The position numbers were made by a program, and so were the translations under genes. Under the pieces are notes generated by a model that was not told where the DNA came from, searched no databases, and saw only the letters and a list, made by a program, of their open reading frames with translations. From Campylobacterota bacterium (GTDB lineage: Bacteria > Campylobacterota > Campylobacteria > Campylobacterales > Thiovulaceae), in NCBI GenBank assembly GCA_030152305.1, contig JASKOM010000006.1, positions 1 through 64,000 of the forward strand: a stretch of 64,000 nt of DNA. Direction: 5' to 3'. Within the stretch, counting starts at the first letter, position 1, and every line of letters begins with the position of its first letter. Shown here piece after piece: positions 9,667-18,634 of the stretch.

Positions 9667-10623
9667 TTAAACTCTAGCTTCTTCTCGTTTTTGTAAATAT
9701 GCCCAATGTGCATCAACTCGTTTTTGCCAAGCATCGATTAAATGAGCATTTTCTGGTTGGAAAAGATGTTTAAATCGCCCTTGAACACCTAAATAATCTC
9801 GAACTGGAATTATATTTTTTGGTCTATATGTAATATTTAATTCTGTTCCGTTAATTATTTCGTAAAGTGGGAAAACTAAACTATCAACAGCAATATCAGA
9901 AACAGCAATTGTGTCAGAAGCTGGGAATTTCCATTCTGTTGTGCAGGCACTCATTGCATTGATATAAACAGGTCCTTTTGTGTTAAATCCAGTTTGAATT
10001 TTTTTGACCATGTCTTTCCATTTGTTTGGAGCAACTTGCGCAACATATGGAGCACCGTGAGCGGCCATAATTGCCATCATATCTTTTTTGTGTCTTTTTT
10101 CGCCGTAACTTACTCGACCCGCTGGAGCTGTTGTTGTTGAAGCACCAATTGGAGTTGAACCTGAACTTTGACCGCCTGTATTTGCATAAACTTCATTATC
10201 TAAAGTTACATACATGAAATCATGACCTCGTTCGAAAGCCCCAGAAATCCATTGAAAACCGATGTCATAACTTGCACCATCGCCACCAAATGCTACGAAT
10301 TTTGGAGTTCGTTCTGGTTGAAATAATCTACCTTTTCGTTTAAGAGCTTTATACATTGCTTCAGCTCCTGTAACGGCAGTTGCAGAATTTTCAAAACCGA
10401 TATGAATCCATGAAGCATCCCACGATGTATATGGATAAACAGCTGTGCAAACTTCGAGACAACCTGTTGAAGCAGAAATAACTAAATCATCATTAGTTGC
10501 ATTTAATACTTCTCGAACGATAATCGAGTGAGCACATCCTGGACATAATAAGTTTGCACCTTCAAATCGATCAGCCGATGTCGAAAACGATTTAAGATTT
10601 TTTATCTTTTTTTCTTCAGCCAT
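9667..10623 (-). CDS. porB: pyruvate:ferredoxin/flavodoxin oxidoreductase, beta subunit
   Basis: The thiamine diphosphate-binding subunit of the four-subunit pyruvate oxidoreductase, which interconverts pyruvate plus CoA and acetyl-CoA plus CO2 with a low-potential electron carrier. The 318 residues contain CPGCAH (Cys27, Cys30), STGCLEVC (Cys55, Cys59), the GDG motif at 114-116 with the matching DNEVYANTGGQ segment, and SACTTEW (a further Cys), the usual ligands for its 4Fe-4S cluster and TPP. It is last in the operon porC-porD-porA-porB, 19 bases after porA. The four-subunit form is the one used by Helicobacter and relatives. Confidence 0.95.
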   Translation of the reverse strand: MAEEKKIKNLKSFSTSADRFEGANLLCPGCAHSIIVREVLNATNDDLVISASTGCLEVCTAVYPYTSWDASWIHIGFENSATAVTGAEAMYKALKRKGRLFQPERTPKFVAFGGDGASYDIGFQWISGAFERGHDFMYVTLDNEVYANTGGQSSGSTPIGASTTTAPAGRVSYGEKRHKKDMMAIMAAHGAPYVAQVAPNKWKDMVKKIQTGFNTKGPVYINAMSACTTEWKFPASDTIAVSDIAVDSLVFPLYEIINGTELNITYRPKNIIPVRDYLGVQGRFKHLFQPENAHLIDAWQKRVDAHWAYLQKREEARV

Positions 10624-10642
10624 TTTTATATTTTCCTTTTAA

Positions 10643-11869
10643 TTATTTTCCAAGAAAAGTGAGTTCTGGCCCACGAACATTTATAAATTTCTGAACAGCA
10701 CCTAATCTTTTACCAGCAATAGCATCTTCATTAAGTTCATTATAAATATTTTTTAACATTTCAACAGTAATATCTCGACCGCCAAGACCATAAATATAAT
10801 TTCTCATAATTGGAGCTTTACCGATTCCGAGCATTGCACCAGCAATTTCGTTATATAACATGCCGACTGTTCCATTTGGCGAACTTCTATCAAGAGTTCC
10901 AATAGCTTTAACATTTTTTAAAATTTCAGCTACCTCATCAAATGGGAAAGGTCGTAAAACACGAATACCGATTACACCGATTTTTAAACCACTTTTTCGA
11001 GCGATTCGAGCAGATAATTTAGCAGTTTCAACAGTTGTTCCCATTGCAATTACGGCAATATCAGCATCTTCCATATAATAATCTTCAACGATTTTATATT
11101 TTCGACCTGTTAAATTTTCGAATTCAGCAAAAACACTTTTAATTTTTGGCATAACTTTTGTCATTAAATCAAAATGTTGTCTAGCTTTATGTTCGAAATG
11201 CCAATTTTCTTCAGTTTGAACACCATAAGTTGCAGGTTTTTCAAAATTTAGCATTGCATTATATGGCTTATATTCACCAACAAAATTATATGCAACATCA
11301 TCTTGTAATGGTCGAATATTTTGAGCAGTATGACTTGATAAAAAGCCATCTTGATGAACCATAACAGGAAGTCTAATATCATGATCTTCACCGATTTTAA
11401 AAGCCATTAAACCTAAGTCATAAGCTTCTTGTGGTCTAAAAGAATCTAATTGAATCCAGCCTGAATCTCGACCTAAATACATATCAGAATGATCGCCATT
11501 AACATTAAGCGGTGCAGCTAAAGCTCTATTTACGACATGTAAAACGATTGGTAATCTCATACCAGAAGCCTGATATAAAGTCTCAACCATAAGAGCATAA
11601 CCTTGTGATGAGGTAGCAGTTGCAACACGACCACCAGCAGCAGAAGCACCGATACAACCAGACATCGCAGCATGTTCTGATTCGACCATGACATATTCGC
11701 CATCAACATAGCCATTAGCTAAAAATCCTGCATAATTTTCAACAATTGGAGTCGATGGAGTAATTGGATAAGCAGCCACGACATCAACTTGAGCTTGTCT
11801 AAGCGAATGAGCAGAAGCTAGATTTCCATCCCAAACTTCAACTTCTTTAAGTTCCATTTTATCAGCCAT
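10643..11869 (-). CDS. porA: pyruvate:ferredoxin/flavodoxin oxidoreductase, alpha subunit
   Basis: A 408-residue alpha subunit of the pyruvate oxidoreductase complex. Features are AYPITPSTPIVE near residue 35, the ESEHAAMSGCIGASAAGGR segment, ATSSQGYALM, and the C-terminal transketolase-like domain with IAVIAMGTTVET and IRVLRPFPFDEV. It forms the active site with PorB. Two octamer copies lie in this gene in opposite orientation: 10932 encodes DEV, and 11607 is read on the other strand as TSS within ATSSQG, showing that the DNA word does not track one peptide. The start is ATG, 2 bases after the porD stop. Confidence 0.95.
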   Translation of the reverse strand: MADKMELKEVEVWDGNLASAHSLRQAQVDVVAAYPITPSTPIVENYAGFLANGYVDGEYVMVESEHAAMSGCIGASAAGGRVATATSSQGYALMVETLYQASGMRLPIVLHVVNRALAAPLNVNGDHSDMYLGRDSGWIQLDSFRPQEAYDLGLMAFKIGEDHDIRLPVMVHQDGFLSSHTAQNIRPLQDDVAYNFVGEYKPYNAMLNFEKPATYGVQTEENWHFEHKARQHFDLMTKVMPKIKSVFAEFENLTGRKYKIVEDYYMEDADIAVIAMGTTVETAKLSARIARKSGLKIGVIGIRVLRPFPFDEVAEILKNVKAIGTLDRSSPNGTVGMLYNEIAGAMLGIGKAPIMRNYIYGLGGRDITVEMLKNIYNELNEDAIAGKRLGAVQKFINVRGPELTFLGK

Positions 11870-11871
11870 AA

Positions 11872-12291
11872 TTAATTAGCCTCCTTATCTTTTTTGCTCT
11901 CTTTTTTAGGCCAGTTGGCAAGAGCTTCATTTTCAGATTTTTTCTCTTCGAACATTAATAATGATTTTGGATTTGTTGGACAAACATCAACACAAATACC
12001 GCAACCTTTGCAATGGTCATAATCAACACCGACCATTTTTTCATTTCGAGATACGATACTCATATCTGGACAATAGATCCAACAGAATTGACAATCAATA
12101 CAGAAATCGCGATTAAAAACAGGTTTTTCAACTCGCCAATCAGCAACTGAAGCAGTATATGAATTCGATTGAGAATAAGCTCTATTTTCTGGTAAAGTCG
12201 TAGCTAAATTCGAAACTGTTGTTTCTTTGTTAAACGAAAATAGAATTGCACCAGCATCAAATTCGTTCCAACCTTTGGTTTCTTTTGCCAT
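11872..12291 (-). CDS. porD: pyruvate:ferredoxin/flavodoxin oxidoreductase, delta (ferredoxin) subunit
   Basis: A 139-residue electron-transfer subunit with two complete 4Fe-4S motifs: Cys64-67-70-74 (CIDCQFCWIYCP) and Cys94-97-100-104 (CKGCGICVDVCP). It carries electrons between the TPP site in PorA/PorB and an external ferredoxin or flavodoxin. The extended N-terminal 60 residues and the Lys/Glu-rich tail (after residue 115) are typical of the epsilonproteobacterial form. It sits between porC and porA with 2-base gaps on both sides. Confidence 0.94.
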   Translation of the reverse strand: MAKETKGWNEFDAGAILFSFNKETTVSNLATTLPENRAYSQSNSYTASVADWRVEKPVFNRDFCIDCQFCWIYCPDMSIVSRNEKMVGVDYDHCKGCGICVDVCPTNPKSLLMFEEKKSENEALANWPKKESKKDKEAN

Positions 12292-12293
12292 TA

Positions 12294-12863
12294 TTAACCT
12301 CTTTTATTATTAACTTCGTTATAAGCTCGTTCGATAGCAGTCATATTAGCATCGATAACTTTTTTTGGAAACTTAGATAAAACTTTGTGCATGTTATCTT
12401 TAAAAAATTCAATGCTATACATTTCAGAAACTCGCATTAAGGCACCAAGCATTGGAGTATTTGGAATAGGTCGTCCGATTGTTTCTTGAGAAATTCTCAT
12501 ACAATCAACGACATAAACATCTTTACCTTCTAATTTTGGTTGAGTTTTTAATAACTCATCAAGACTTAAATGTGTTGTTACGATATATTTAGTCGAATCT
12601 TTTTCATTCATCGTAATATCGTCTGTATAAGTCAAAGCAGGGTCGATAACAAGAACAAAATCAGGATTCATGAATTTTTCATGATTAATAATTTCTTCGT
12701 CATCAACTCGATTATAAGCTGTCATTGCAGCCCCTCGCTTTGCAGAACCGTAAAAAGCAAAAGCTTGAACAAATTTACCCGTTGTGGCAATAACATCAGC
12801 TAGACCTTTAGCACCTGTTACGGCACCTTGACCAGCTCGACTGTGCCAACGAATTTCTAACAT
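12294..12863 (-). CDS. porC: pyruvate:ferredoxin/flavodoxin oxidoreductase, gamma subunit
   Basis: A 189-residue gamma subunit, first gene of the por operon. It begins with the family motif IRWHSRAGQGAVTGAKGLAD, followed by FAFYGSAKRGAAMTAYNR. It binds the complex core and is thought to help with CoA. The 250 bases upstream (12864-13113) separate it from a divergent peptidase gene and hold the promoters of both; I see no clear operator there. The ATG is preceded by AGGAG. Confidence 0.94.
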   Translation of the reverse strand: MLEIRWHSRAGQGAVTGAKGLADVIATTGKFVQAFAFYGSAKRGAAMTAYNRVDDEEIINHEKFMNPDFVLVIDPALTYTDDITMNEKDSTKYIVTTHLSLDELLKTQPKLEGKDVYVVDCMRISQETIGRPIPNTPMLGALMRVSEMYSIEFFKDNMHKVLSKFPKKVIDANMTAIERAYNEVNNKRG

Positions 12864-13113
12864 AGAAACTCCTCTTGTTTTAAATGAGCAATCATCTGAA
12901 AACTCTTTAAAAGTTATATTACCGAAAAAACTCTTATTTAAAAAATTTTGTTAATTTATTGTTATAAATCATGGCAACAATATTTAATAAATATCCATTT
13001 TAATATTTTTACTTGTTTTATTATATAATTAACAACCTTATTAATTTTGCCTATTATTATGATTTCAATAATTAATTTGTGTGCTAATTTGCATAAATAC
13101 AAATAGGAATAAA

Positions 13114-13869
13114 ATGAATACAATTAATCCATTACTTAGACAAATCTTAGAACTCAACAGACCTCATGGTTCCATTGGAGAATCAAAACTTCTTGATATT
13201 ATCAAATATAATATTCCAAATATACAAAGTGATAATTATGGTAATCTTTATTTGTTAAATAATCAAAGTAACTTAGCATTTTGTGCTCATGTTGATACAG
13301 TTTCAAGAGATTCAAACACAGAAATACAAGAAATAGTTATTGACGATGGCATTGTTTCGTTGCCAAATACACTTAACAAATATACAAGTTTAGTTCTTGG
13401 TGCGGATAACGGAGCTGGAGTATATTTACTATTAATGTTATATAAATCAGGATTGAATGCTAATTTTTTCTTTTTTAGAAATGAAGAACATGGTCGAATT
13501 GGTTCAAGAGAATTTTTATCTAATCAATTGACTGAAATCAGCCATTTAACTCAAATGATTGCTTTTGACAGAAAAGATCAATATGAAATTATCATTGAAC
13601 AAAGAAGTGAAATATGTGCTTCTCGCGAATATGCTTTGGCATTGGCATCAGAATTAAACATGAATCATGAACCTTCACCTCATGGATCATTTACAGATTC
13701 ATACACTTTTAAAGATTACATAAATGAATGCTTAAATATTGCTGTTGGTTATTCCCATGCTCATAGTTCAAGCGAATCTCTTGATGTGAATTATCTCGAA
13801 ACATTGCTCGATAATTTAAAAAAAGTTAATTGGGAAAATTTACCTGTAATAAGACAATTAAGTAATTAA
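13114..13869 (+). CDS. zinc-type aminopeptidase (M20/M28/M42-like)
   Basis: A 251-residue exopeptidase-like protein. Metal-site motifs are in the expected order: AHVDT near residue 60 (first His and Asp), GADNGAG near 100 (bridging Asp), RNEEHG near 120 (Glu pair), an AFDRKD motif and a C-terminal YSHAHSS His. There is no signal peptide, so it is probably cytosolic. I start at ATG 13114 (AGGA upstream) rather than the GTG at 13081. Arg codons are 8 AGA, 1 CGA and 1 CGC, opposite to neighbouring genes, which suggests recent transfer. Substrate is unknown; bacteriophage and accessory islands often carry similar short forms. Confidence 0.75.
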   Translation: MNTINPLLRQILELNRPHGSIGESKLLDIIKYNIPNIQSDNYGNLYLLNNQSNLAFCAHVDTVSRDSNTEIQEIVIDDGIVSLPNTLNKYTSLVLGADNGAGVYLLLMLYKSGLNANFFFFRNEEHGRIGSREFLSNQLTEISHLTQMIAFDRKDQYEIIIEQRSEICASREYALALASELNMNHEPSPHGSFTDSYTFKDYINECLNIAVGYSHAHSSSESLDVNYLETLLDNLKKVNWENLPVIRQLSN

Positions 13870-13872
13870 ACT

Positions 13873-13906
13873 TAACCTCATCAACATATTATTTTTGATG
13901 AGGTGA
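13873..13906. terminator. hairpin built from two inverted GATGAGGT copies
   Basis: ACCTCATCAA (13875-13884) pairs with TTGATGAGGT (13895-13904), a perfect 10-bp stem with a 10-base loop, between the convergent peptidase and alaC genes. This mirrors the inverted uptake-sequence terminators known in Haemophilus and Neisseria. No long T-run follows. Confidence 0.7.
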
Positions 13907-13914
13907 TTTATAAA

Positions 13915-15144
13915 TTAATTTTTTATTGAAGTTTCTTCTGAATATTCTTTGAGGAATTGTTTAATATTTTTTGATGCTTGTTTAATTCGGTTTTTGTTTT
14001 CGATAAGTGCGATTCGAACATATTCGTCGCCATATTCACCAAAACCAATTCCCGGACTAACAGCAACTTGTGCTTCGAGAATTAATTTTTTGCTAAATTC
14101 TAAACTGCCAAGATGTCTCATTTTTTCAGGAATTTTCGCCCAAACAAACATCGAAGCTCGAGGTTTATCCATTTGCCAACCAGCATTATTAAAACTTTTG
14201 ATTAAAAAATCTCGTCGATCTTCATATGTTTTTCGAATGTCTTCTACACAACTTTGATCGCCATTTAAAGCAACTGTTGCGGCAATCTGAATTGGAGTAA
14301 ACATTCCATAATCAATCCAGCTTTTTATTTTTTCTAAAGCTCCAATTAATTTACGATTTCCAACGATAAAACCAACTCGCCAACCAGCCATGTTATAACT
14401 TTTTGACAAAGTAAAACTTTCGACAGCGACATCTTTTGCACCTTCAACTTCAAAAATCGAAGGAGTTCTATAACCGTCAAAAACTAAATCAGCATAAGCA
14501 ATATCACTAATTATATAAAATCGCTCTTTTTTTGCTATTTCAACAAGTCGAACATAAAAATTTGGTGTTACCGTAACAGTTGTTGGATTATGAGGAAAAT
14601 TGACAACAACATATTTTGGTTTTGGAACAGATTCTTTAATAGCTGATTTCAAATCTATAAAAAATTGGTCTTCATCAAGTTCAAAGCTATTATTATATTT
14701 CATAGCCATTTTTCGAACTGTTCCACCTGCCAAAGTAAAAGCATAACTATGAATCGGATAAGTTGGATCTGGAACAATAGCCACATCGCCGACATTTGTA
14801 ATCGCCTCGATGAGGTGAGTGTAACCTTCTTTTGATCCCATTGTTGCAACAGCTTCACCGTTTGGATCGATATCAACACCATATCTTCGTTTATACCAAT
14901 CAGCAATTGCAAGTCTTAATTTATAAATACCTTTACTTGCTGAATAGCCATAATTTCCACTTTTTTGAGAAGCTTCGATTAATTTCGAAACGATATGTTT
15001 TGGTGTATTTCCGTCTGGATTTCCCATGCTGAAATCGATAACATCTTTGCCATTTCGTCGTTCGCTCATTTTAATTTCATTAACTGCTGCGAAGACATAT
15101 TTAGGTAATCTAATTATTTTTTCAAATTGAATCTCATCAAACAT
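13915..15144 (-). CDS. alaC: class I aminotransferase, AlaC-like
   Basis: A 409-residue PLP enzyme of fold type I. The N-terminal block (RLPKYVFAAVNEIKMSERR, IDFSMGNPDG, then YGYSASKGI) closely follows E. coli AlaC, a glutamate-pyruvate transaminase, and this suggests alanine synthesis. PLP-site motifs include GSKEG, PDPTYPIH, NFPHNPT, SDIAYADL and the lysine in FTLSKSYNMAGWRVG. Some relatives act on LL-diaminopimelate, so that substrate cannot be excluded. An octamer copy at 14809 is read here as HLI. It is followed by the 13873 hairpin and preceded by efp, 24 bases upstream. Confidence 0.88.
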   Translation of the reverse strand: MFDEIQFEKIIRLPKYVFAAVNEIKMSERRNGKDVIDFSMGNPDGNTPKHIVSKLIEASQKSGNYGYSASKGIYKLRLAIADWYKRRYGVDIDPNGEAVATMGSKEGYTHLIEAITNVGDVAIVPDPTYPIHSYAFTLAGGTVRKMAMKYNNSFELDEDQFFIDLKSAIKESVPKPKYVVVNFPHNPTTVTVTPNFYVRLVEIAKKERFYIISDIAYADLVFDGYRTPSIFEVEGAKDVAVESFTLSKSYNMAGWRVGFIVGNRKLIGALEKIKSWIDYGMFTPIQIAATVALNGDQSCVEDIRKTYEDRRDFLIKSFNNAGWQMDKPRASMFVWAKIPEKMRHLGSLEFSKKLILEAQVAVSPGIGFGEYGDEYVRIALIENKNRIKQASKNIKQFLKEYSEETSIKN

Positions 15145-15168
15145 TGATGATTCCTATATAAATATAAG

Positions 15169-15735
15169 TTATTTAACTTTTTCCATATACTCGCCTTCAA
15201 CCGTATTAACACGAATACGATCTCCCTCGAGAATATGAAATGGAACTTGAACAACAGCACCAGAATTTAAAGTAGCTGGTTTTCGTCCGCCTTGAGTATC
15301 GCCTTTAAAGTTTGGTGGAGTTTCAACAACTTCTAATTCGATGACCTCATCAACATCAACAGAAATAGGTTTGCCATTATGTAAAACGACATTAACAGTC
15401 GAACCGTCGATTAACCATTTAACAGTTTCGCCAACTTGTTCTTCAGCTAAACCAATTTGTTCATAAGTCGTTGTATCCATAAATTGAAGCATGTCGCCAT
15501 CTAAATATAAAAATTGCATAGTTTTATATTCTAACATTGGCTCTTGACATTTATCACCAGCATGAAAAGTTTTATCAACAACTCGACCGTTAATTAAACT
15601 TTTAATTTTTGTTCGAACGAAAGCTGCACCTTTACCAGGTTTAACATGTTGATATTCTGTAATTCTATAAGGAATACCATCCATCTCGATTTTTAGACCC
15701 TTTTTTAGATCTCCCATTCCATAGTTTAAAGCCAT
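15169..15735 (-). CDS. efp: elongation factor P
   Basis: EF-P enters stalled ribosomes and restores peptide bond formation at polyproline. The 188-residue length and three-domain layout are normal. The tip loop reads [10 protein letters not shown]; Lys35 is at the position modified by EpmA in E. coli. The C-terminal oligonucleotide-binding domain ends with [14 protein letters not shown]. An octamer at 15344 encodes VDEVIE. It is upstream of alaC on the same strand, possibly co-transcribed. Confidence 0.97.
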   Translation of the reverse strand: MALNYGMGDLKKGLKIEMDGIPYRITEYQHVKPGKGAAFVRTKIKSLINGRVVDKTFHAGDKCQEPMLEYKTMQFLYLDGDMLQFMDTTTYEQIGLAEEQVGETVKWLIDGSTVNVVLHNGKPISVDVDEVIELEVVETPPNFKGDTQGGRKPATLNSGAVVQVPFHILEGDRIRVNTVEGEYMEKVK

Positions 15736-15821
15736 GAATTATTGCTCCAGTTTTTGAAATAATTATAACCAATTAACAAATTTTAATGATTATATAACTA
15801 AGCGAATGATATTAATAATTT

Positions 15822-16313
15822 TTAATTGTTAATATTTTTTTGAATAACTATTGTTCCAGCAATGATGTCATGAAGTGTTTTTCGTTGTTTATTTAATAAT
15901 GGCATAAAAAATCCAATCAACGAAATCATTGATAAAAAATAGGCTAAATATCTAATAATTGCTTGAAATAAAGAGATTTTTTGCAATGTTTTATTATTGA
16001 CTATTTCTAAATTTAAAGCTTTTTTACCAGGAGTTTGACCGCTAATTGTCCAAAATAAAACAGTAATAATTAATACGATAATCATTTGAATAATTCCAGC
16101 AGTTGGATGTAATTCAGGATTTTTCATAGATTCGTAGCCGTAAATTAATCCAACAACGATATTAACGGGCATAATAATCAAAAACATGTCCATTACAGTT
16201 GCAAAAAAACGACTTCCAAAAGAACCATAAATAACTTTATGATTAATTGAGTTTTCGATGTTATCAGGTCTGAATTTTGTTTTTTTACTATTTCGCCATC
16301 TTGTTTTTTGCAT
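15822..16313 (-). CDS. RDD-family membrane protein
   Basis: A 163-residue integral membrane protein with the RDD pattern: GSFGSRFFATVMDMF (Arg and Asp of the first helix), two further hydrophobic segments (about 75-95 and 120-140), GQTPGKKALNLEIV between helices, and RKTLHDIIAGTIVI at the C terminus. The function of RDD proteins is mostly unknown; some are linked to sodium/proton exchange or transport. The start is ATG with a basic soluble N terminus of about 30 residues. It lies 86 bases upstream of efp on the same strand. Confidence 0.85.
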   Translation of the reverse strand: MQKTRWRNSKKTKFRPDNIENSINHKVIYGSFGSRFFATVMDMFLIIMPVNIVVGLIYGYESMKNPELHPTAGIIQMIIVLIITVLFWTISGQTPGKKALNLEIVNNKTLQKISLFQAIIRYLAYFLSMISLIGFFMPLLNKQRKTLHDIIAGTIVIQKNINN

Positions 16314-16395
16314 TTAAATCCCTATTTTAAAATATGCGATAATTATATCAACAGAATTTTTAATAATTCAGATCTCAAGATAAGCGAGATAATTC

Positions 16396-17475
16396 ATGAA
16401 TAAAGAATTTAGTTTGCTCAAAAAATTGTTTGATGCTCAACCGATGATTTCGTTTGCAACATCTGGAGACTATAAATTAGTTAGCTGGAATCGTGGCTTT
16501 GAAAATTTCTTTGAAAGTAAATTAGCATATGATCGTGATATCAGAGATATTGTTCCAACAATTAATGATAAATGGATCGATGAAATGCTTCTTAAACCAT
16601 ATCAGCCTAAAAAAATTAATTTTAGCAAAGGTCAAGATAATTATGTATTTAATGCATATTTTAATATTTCATATGTAGAACGAGCTTGTTTATATATTTA
16701 TACTTTTGTTGATGTAACAGAACTTGAGGAATTAAAAGATCGGGAATATCTTCAGGCAAAAATGGTTTCAATCGGAGAACTGTCTTTAGGTTTAACTCAC
16801 GAAGTTAATACACCTTTGACTTATATTCGTGGAAGTGCTGATTTAATGGAAATGGATTTATCTTTAATTGATGACATGAATCTTAAAGAATTATTTGAAG
16901 AAAATCTTAAAGCAATTCAAAATGGTGTCGAACGAATTCAATTAATTATCGATCTATTACAAGAATATGGTTCTAATTGTAATGAAGTTTCGCAAGTTCT
17001 AGATTTAACAGATGTAATTTATGACATATATTTATTTTTATATCATAAATCGAAATACATAGCAAATATATATTTTAACGGTGAACTCTTAAATCAAGAC
17101 TATAAACGAATTCACTGTTTAGATGAGTCTAAATATGTAACTTTCCCTAAAAATCAATTAATTAAAATTTTATTAGTTATTCTTCAGAATTCTTTAGAAC
17201 AGTTATCAATTTCACATATATTATTCGAAGAAAGACGAATTGATATTTCGATAAAAAAACATGGATATTTTTCGGAAATATTAATCGAAGATAATGGTGG
17301 TGGAATTCCTGAAAATATTTTAAAAAATTTATTTAAACCTTTTACAAGTGGTAAAAGTCAATCTGGTATGGGTTTAGGCTTAAATATTGCAAAAAAAATG
17401 ATTGAAGGTAACGGTGGAAAAATATTTGCTGAAAACTCGCAAAACGGTGCTGTTTTTCATTTAATTATTCATTAA
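16396..17475 (+). CDS. cytosolic sensor histidine kinase
   Basis: A 359-residue kinase without membrane helices. The N-terminal 110 residues look like a PAS domain (SWNRGFENFF, later VDVTELEELKDRE). The phosphoacceptor is His135 in LTHEVNTPLTYI, and the HATPase domain has LQNSLEQLS (N box), EDNGGGIPEN (G1) and GMGLGLNIAKKM (G2). No response regulator gene is next to it, so the partner is elsewhere. It is followed by a hairpin that uses an octamer pair. Its signal is unknown; the PAS domain suggests an intracellular redox or ligand cue. Confidence 0.9.
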   Translation: MNKEFSLLKKLFDAQPMISFATSGDYKLVSWNRGFENFFESKLAYDRDIRDIVPTINDKWIDEMLLKPYQPKKINFSKGQDNYVFNAYFNISYVERACLYIYTFVDVTELEELKDREYLQAKMVSIGELSLGLTHEVNTPLTYIRGSADLMEMDLSLIDDMNLKELFEENLKAIQNGVERIQLIIDLLQEYGSNCNEVSQVLDLTDVIYDIYLFLYHKSKYIANIYFNGELLNQDYKRIHCLDESKYVTFPKNQLIKILLVILQNSLEQLSISHILFEERRIDISIKKHGYFSEILIEDNGGGIPENILKNLFKPFTSGKSQSGMGLGLNIAKKMIEGNGGKIFAENSQNGAVFHLIIH

Positions 17476-17493
17476 GTCTATTTGATTTTTGAT

Positions 17494-17534
17494 ACCTCAT
17501 CGTTAATTTTATAAATATTGATGAGGCTATTTTT
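17494..17534. terminator. terminator built from an inverted octamer pair
   Basis: ACCTCATC (17494-17501) faces GATGAGGC (17520-17527); the 7-bp core stem CCTCATC/GATGAGG is followed on the plus strand by CTATTTTTTT. It lies between the convergent histidine kinase and the minus-strand gene ending at 17547. Confidence 0.75.
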
Positions 17535-17546
17535 TTATTTCGAAAA

Positions 17547-17921
17547 TTAATATAAAGTTGAATTATCTGGTGGTGGAACATCGAATTTATCTAAATAAAA
17601 AGCTAAATCTCCACGATGATTAATTTCTATTTTTTTAAATTTTTTATTAAATACGAATCCTAAAATTAATCGTGGTTTAGATTTATATTTTTCGATATAT
17701 TCAGTAGCATTTTCTTTTGATAAAATAATATGTTCTTTTAAAAAATGGGATTTTAATATCCATTTATATTGATATTTTCTTTCATCTCTATGAACAAAAT
17801 GAAATCTAATTGACCAATCTTGATCAAGAGTAAATTTATAATATAAAGTTTTTACTTCAAATATACGAAACGAATCAATTTCATTTGCTTTAGTTTCATT
17901 ATTTAATTCTTCTATACTCAT
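17547..17921 (-). CDS. conserved-looking hypothetical protein
   Basis: A 124-residue soluble protein with no family I recognise. It alternates aromatic and basic residues in strand-like blocks (TLYYKFTLDQDWSIRFHFVHR, then YQYKWILKSHF) and ends with PPPDNSTLY. No signal peptide or membrane segment is present. It is 11 bases downstream of plsC and probably in the same transcript as the purine genes further up. No function is proposed. Confidence 0.6.
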   Translation of the reverse strand: MSIEELNNETKANEIDSFRIFEVKTLYYKFTLDQDWSIRFHFVHRDERKYQYKWILKSHFLKEHIILSKENATEYIEKYKSKPRLILGFVFNKKFKKIEINHRGDLAFYLDKFDVPPPDNSTLY

Positions 17922-17932
17922 TACTATCTTTA

Positions 17933-18634
17933 TTAATTAATTGTTTTAATTTCATCTAAAAGTCTATTTTGCATTTTATTTTTAATATCTTCGAGCCAAT
18001 CATTATCTTTCGAAGCGATAAACGGTTCAAAAAATATTATTTTAACAACACCACGAGAAGAAACTAAATTTTTTACATCAAATCGTTTTCCACTATTTAC
18101 TAATAAAACTGGTTGAACTTTTAGATTATATTTATTAGCGATCATTGATGCACCAGCTTTAAAAGGCAAAAACTTATCATTTGCATTTCTAGTTCCTTCA
18201 GGAAAAATAGCAACGACTCTTTTTTTATCAATTTTATTTTTGACATCTTTTAATAATTTAATTATTCCGTTTTTATCTTCGCGATCGACATCGATCATAT
18301 CAGTTAAAGACAAAGCTAAACCGAAATATTTTAATTTAAAAAGTTCTAATTTAGCAACCCAAGCGATATCTAAATCGATAACTGCCATTTCTAGAAGCAT
18401 AATATCAAGCATACTTTGATGATTTAAAACAAACATTTGAGTATCTGTTGCTCTTTGTCCTTCTATTTCAACTTTTACACCTGATAATTTTAAAATTGAT
18501 ATCGATGTCCATCGTCGTAAAACATGATCTTTGCCAAATTTTTTAAAAATTAAAACAAACGGAATCATTAATCCTACACAAAACATAACAACGAACATGA
18601 CATAAAAGGCTCTAATTTTTGCAAATATCTTCAT
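17933..18634 (-). CDS. plsC: 1-acyl-sn-glycerol-3-phosphate acyltransferase
   Basis: Transfers the second acyl chain to lysophosphatidic acid in phospholipid synthesis at the inner membrane. Motifs are NHQSMLDIM (the NHX4D catalytic pair), FPEGTRN (phosphate binding) and an N-terminal membrane helix (FYVMFVVMFCVGLMIPFVLIF region). I prefer ATG 18634; a GTG at 18652 is also in frame. Either way it overlaps the end of the upstream periplasmic-protein gene. The order purQ, periplasmic SH3 protein, plsC matches the arrangement known in Campylobacter jejuni. Confidence 0.92.
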   Translation of the reverse strand: MKIFAKIRAFYVMFVVMFCVGLMIPFVLIFKKFGKDHVLRRWTSISILKLSGVKVEIEGQRATDTQMFVLNHQSMLDIMLLEMAVIDLDIAWVAKLELFKLKYFGLALSLTDMIDVDREDKNGIIKLLKDVKNKIDKKRVVAIFPEGTRNANDKFLPFKAGASMIANKYNLKVQPVLLVNSGKRFDVKNLVSSRGVVKIIFFEPFIASKDNDWLEDIKNKMQNRLLDEIKTIN

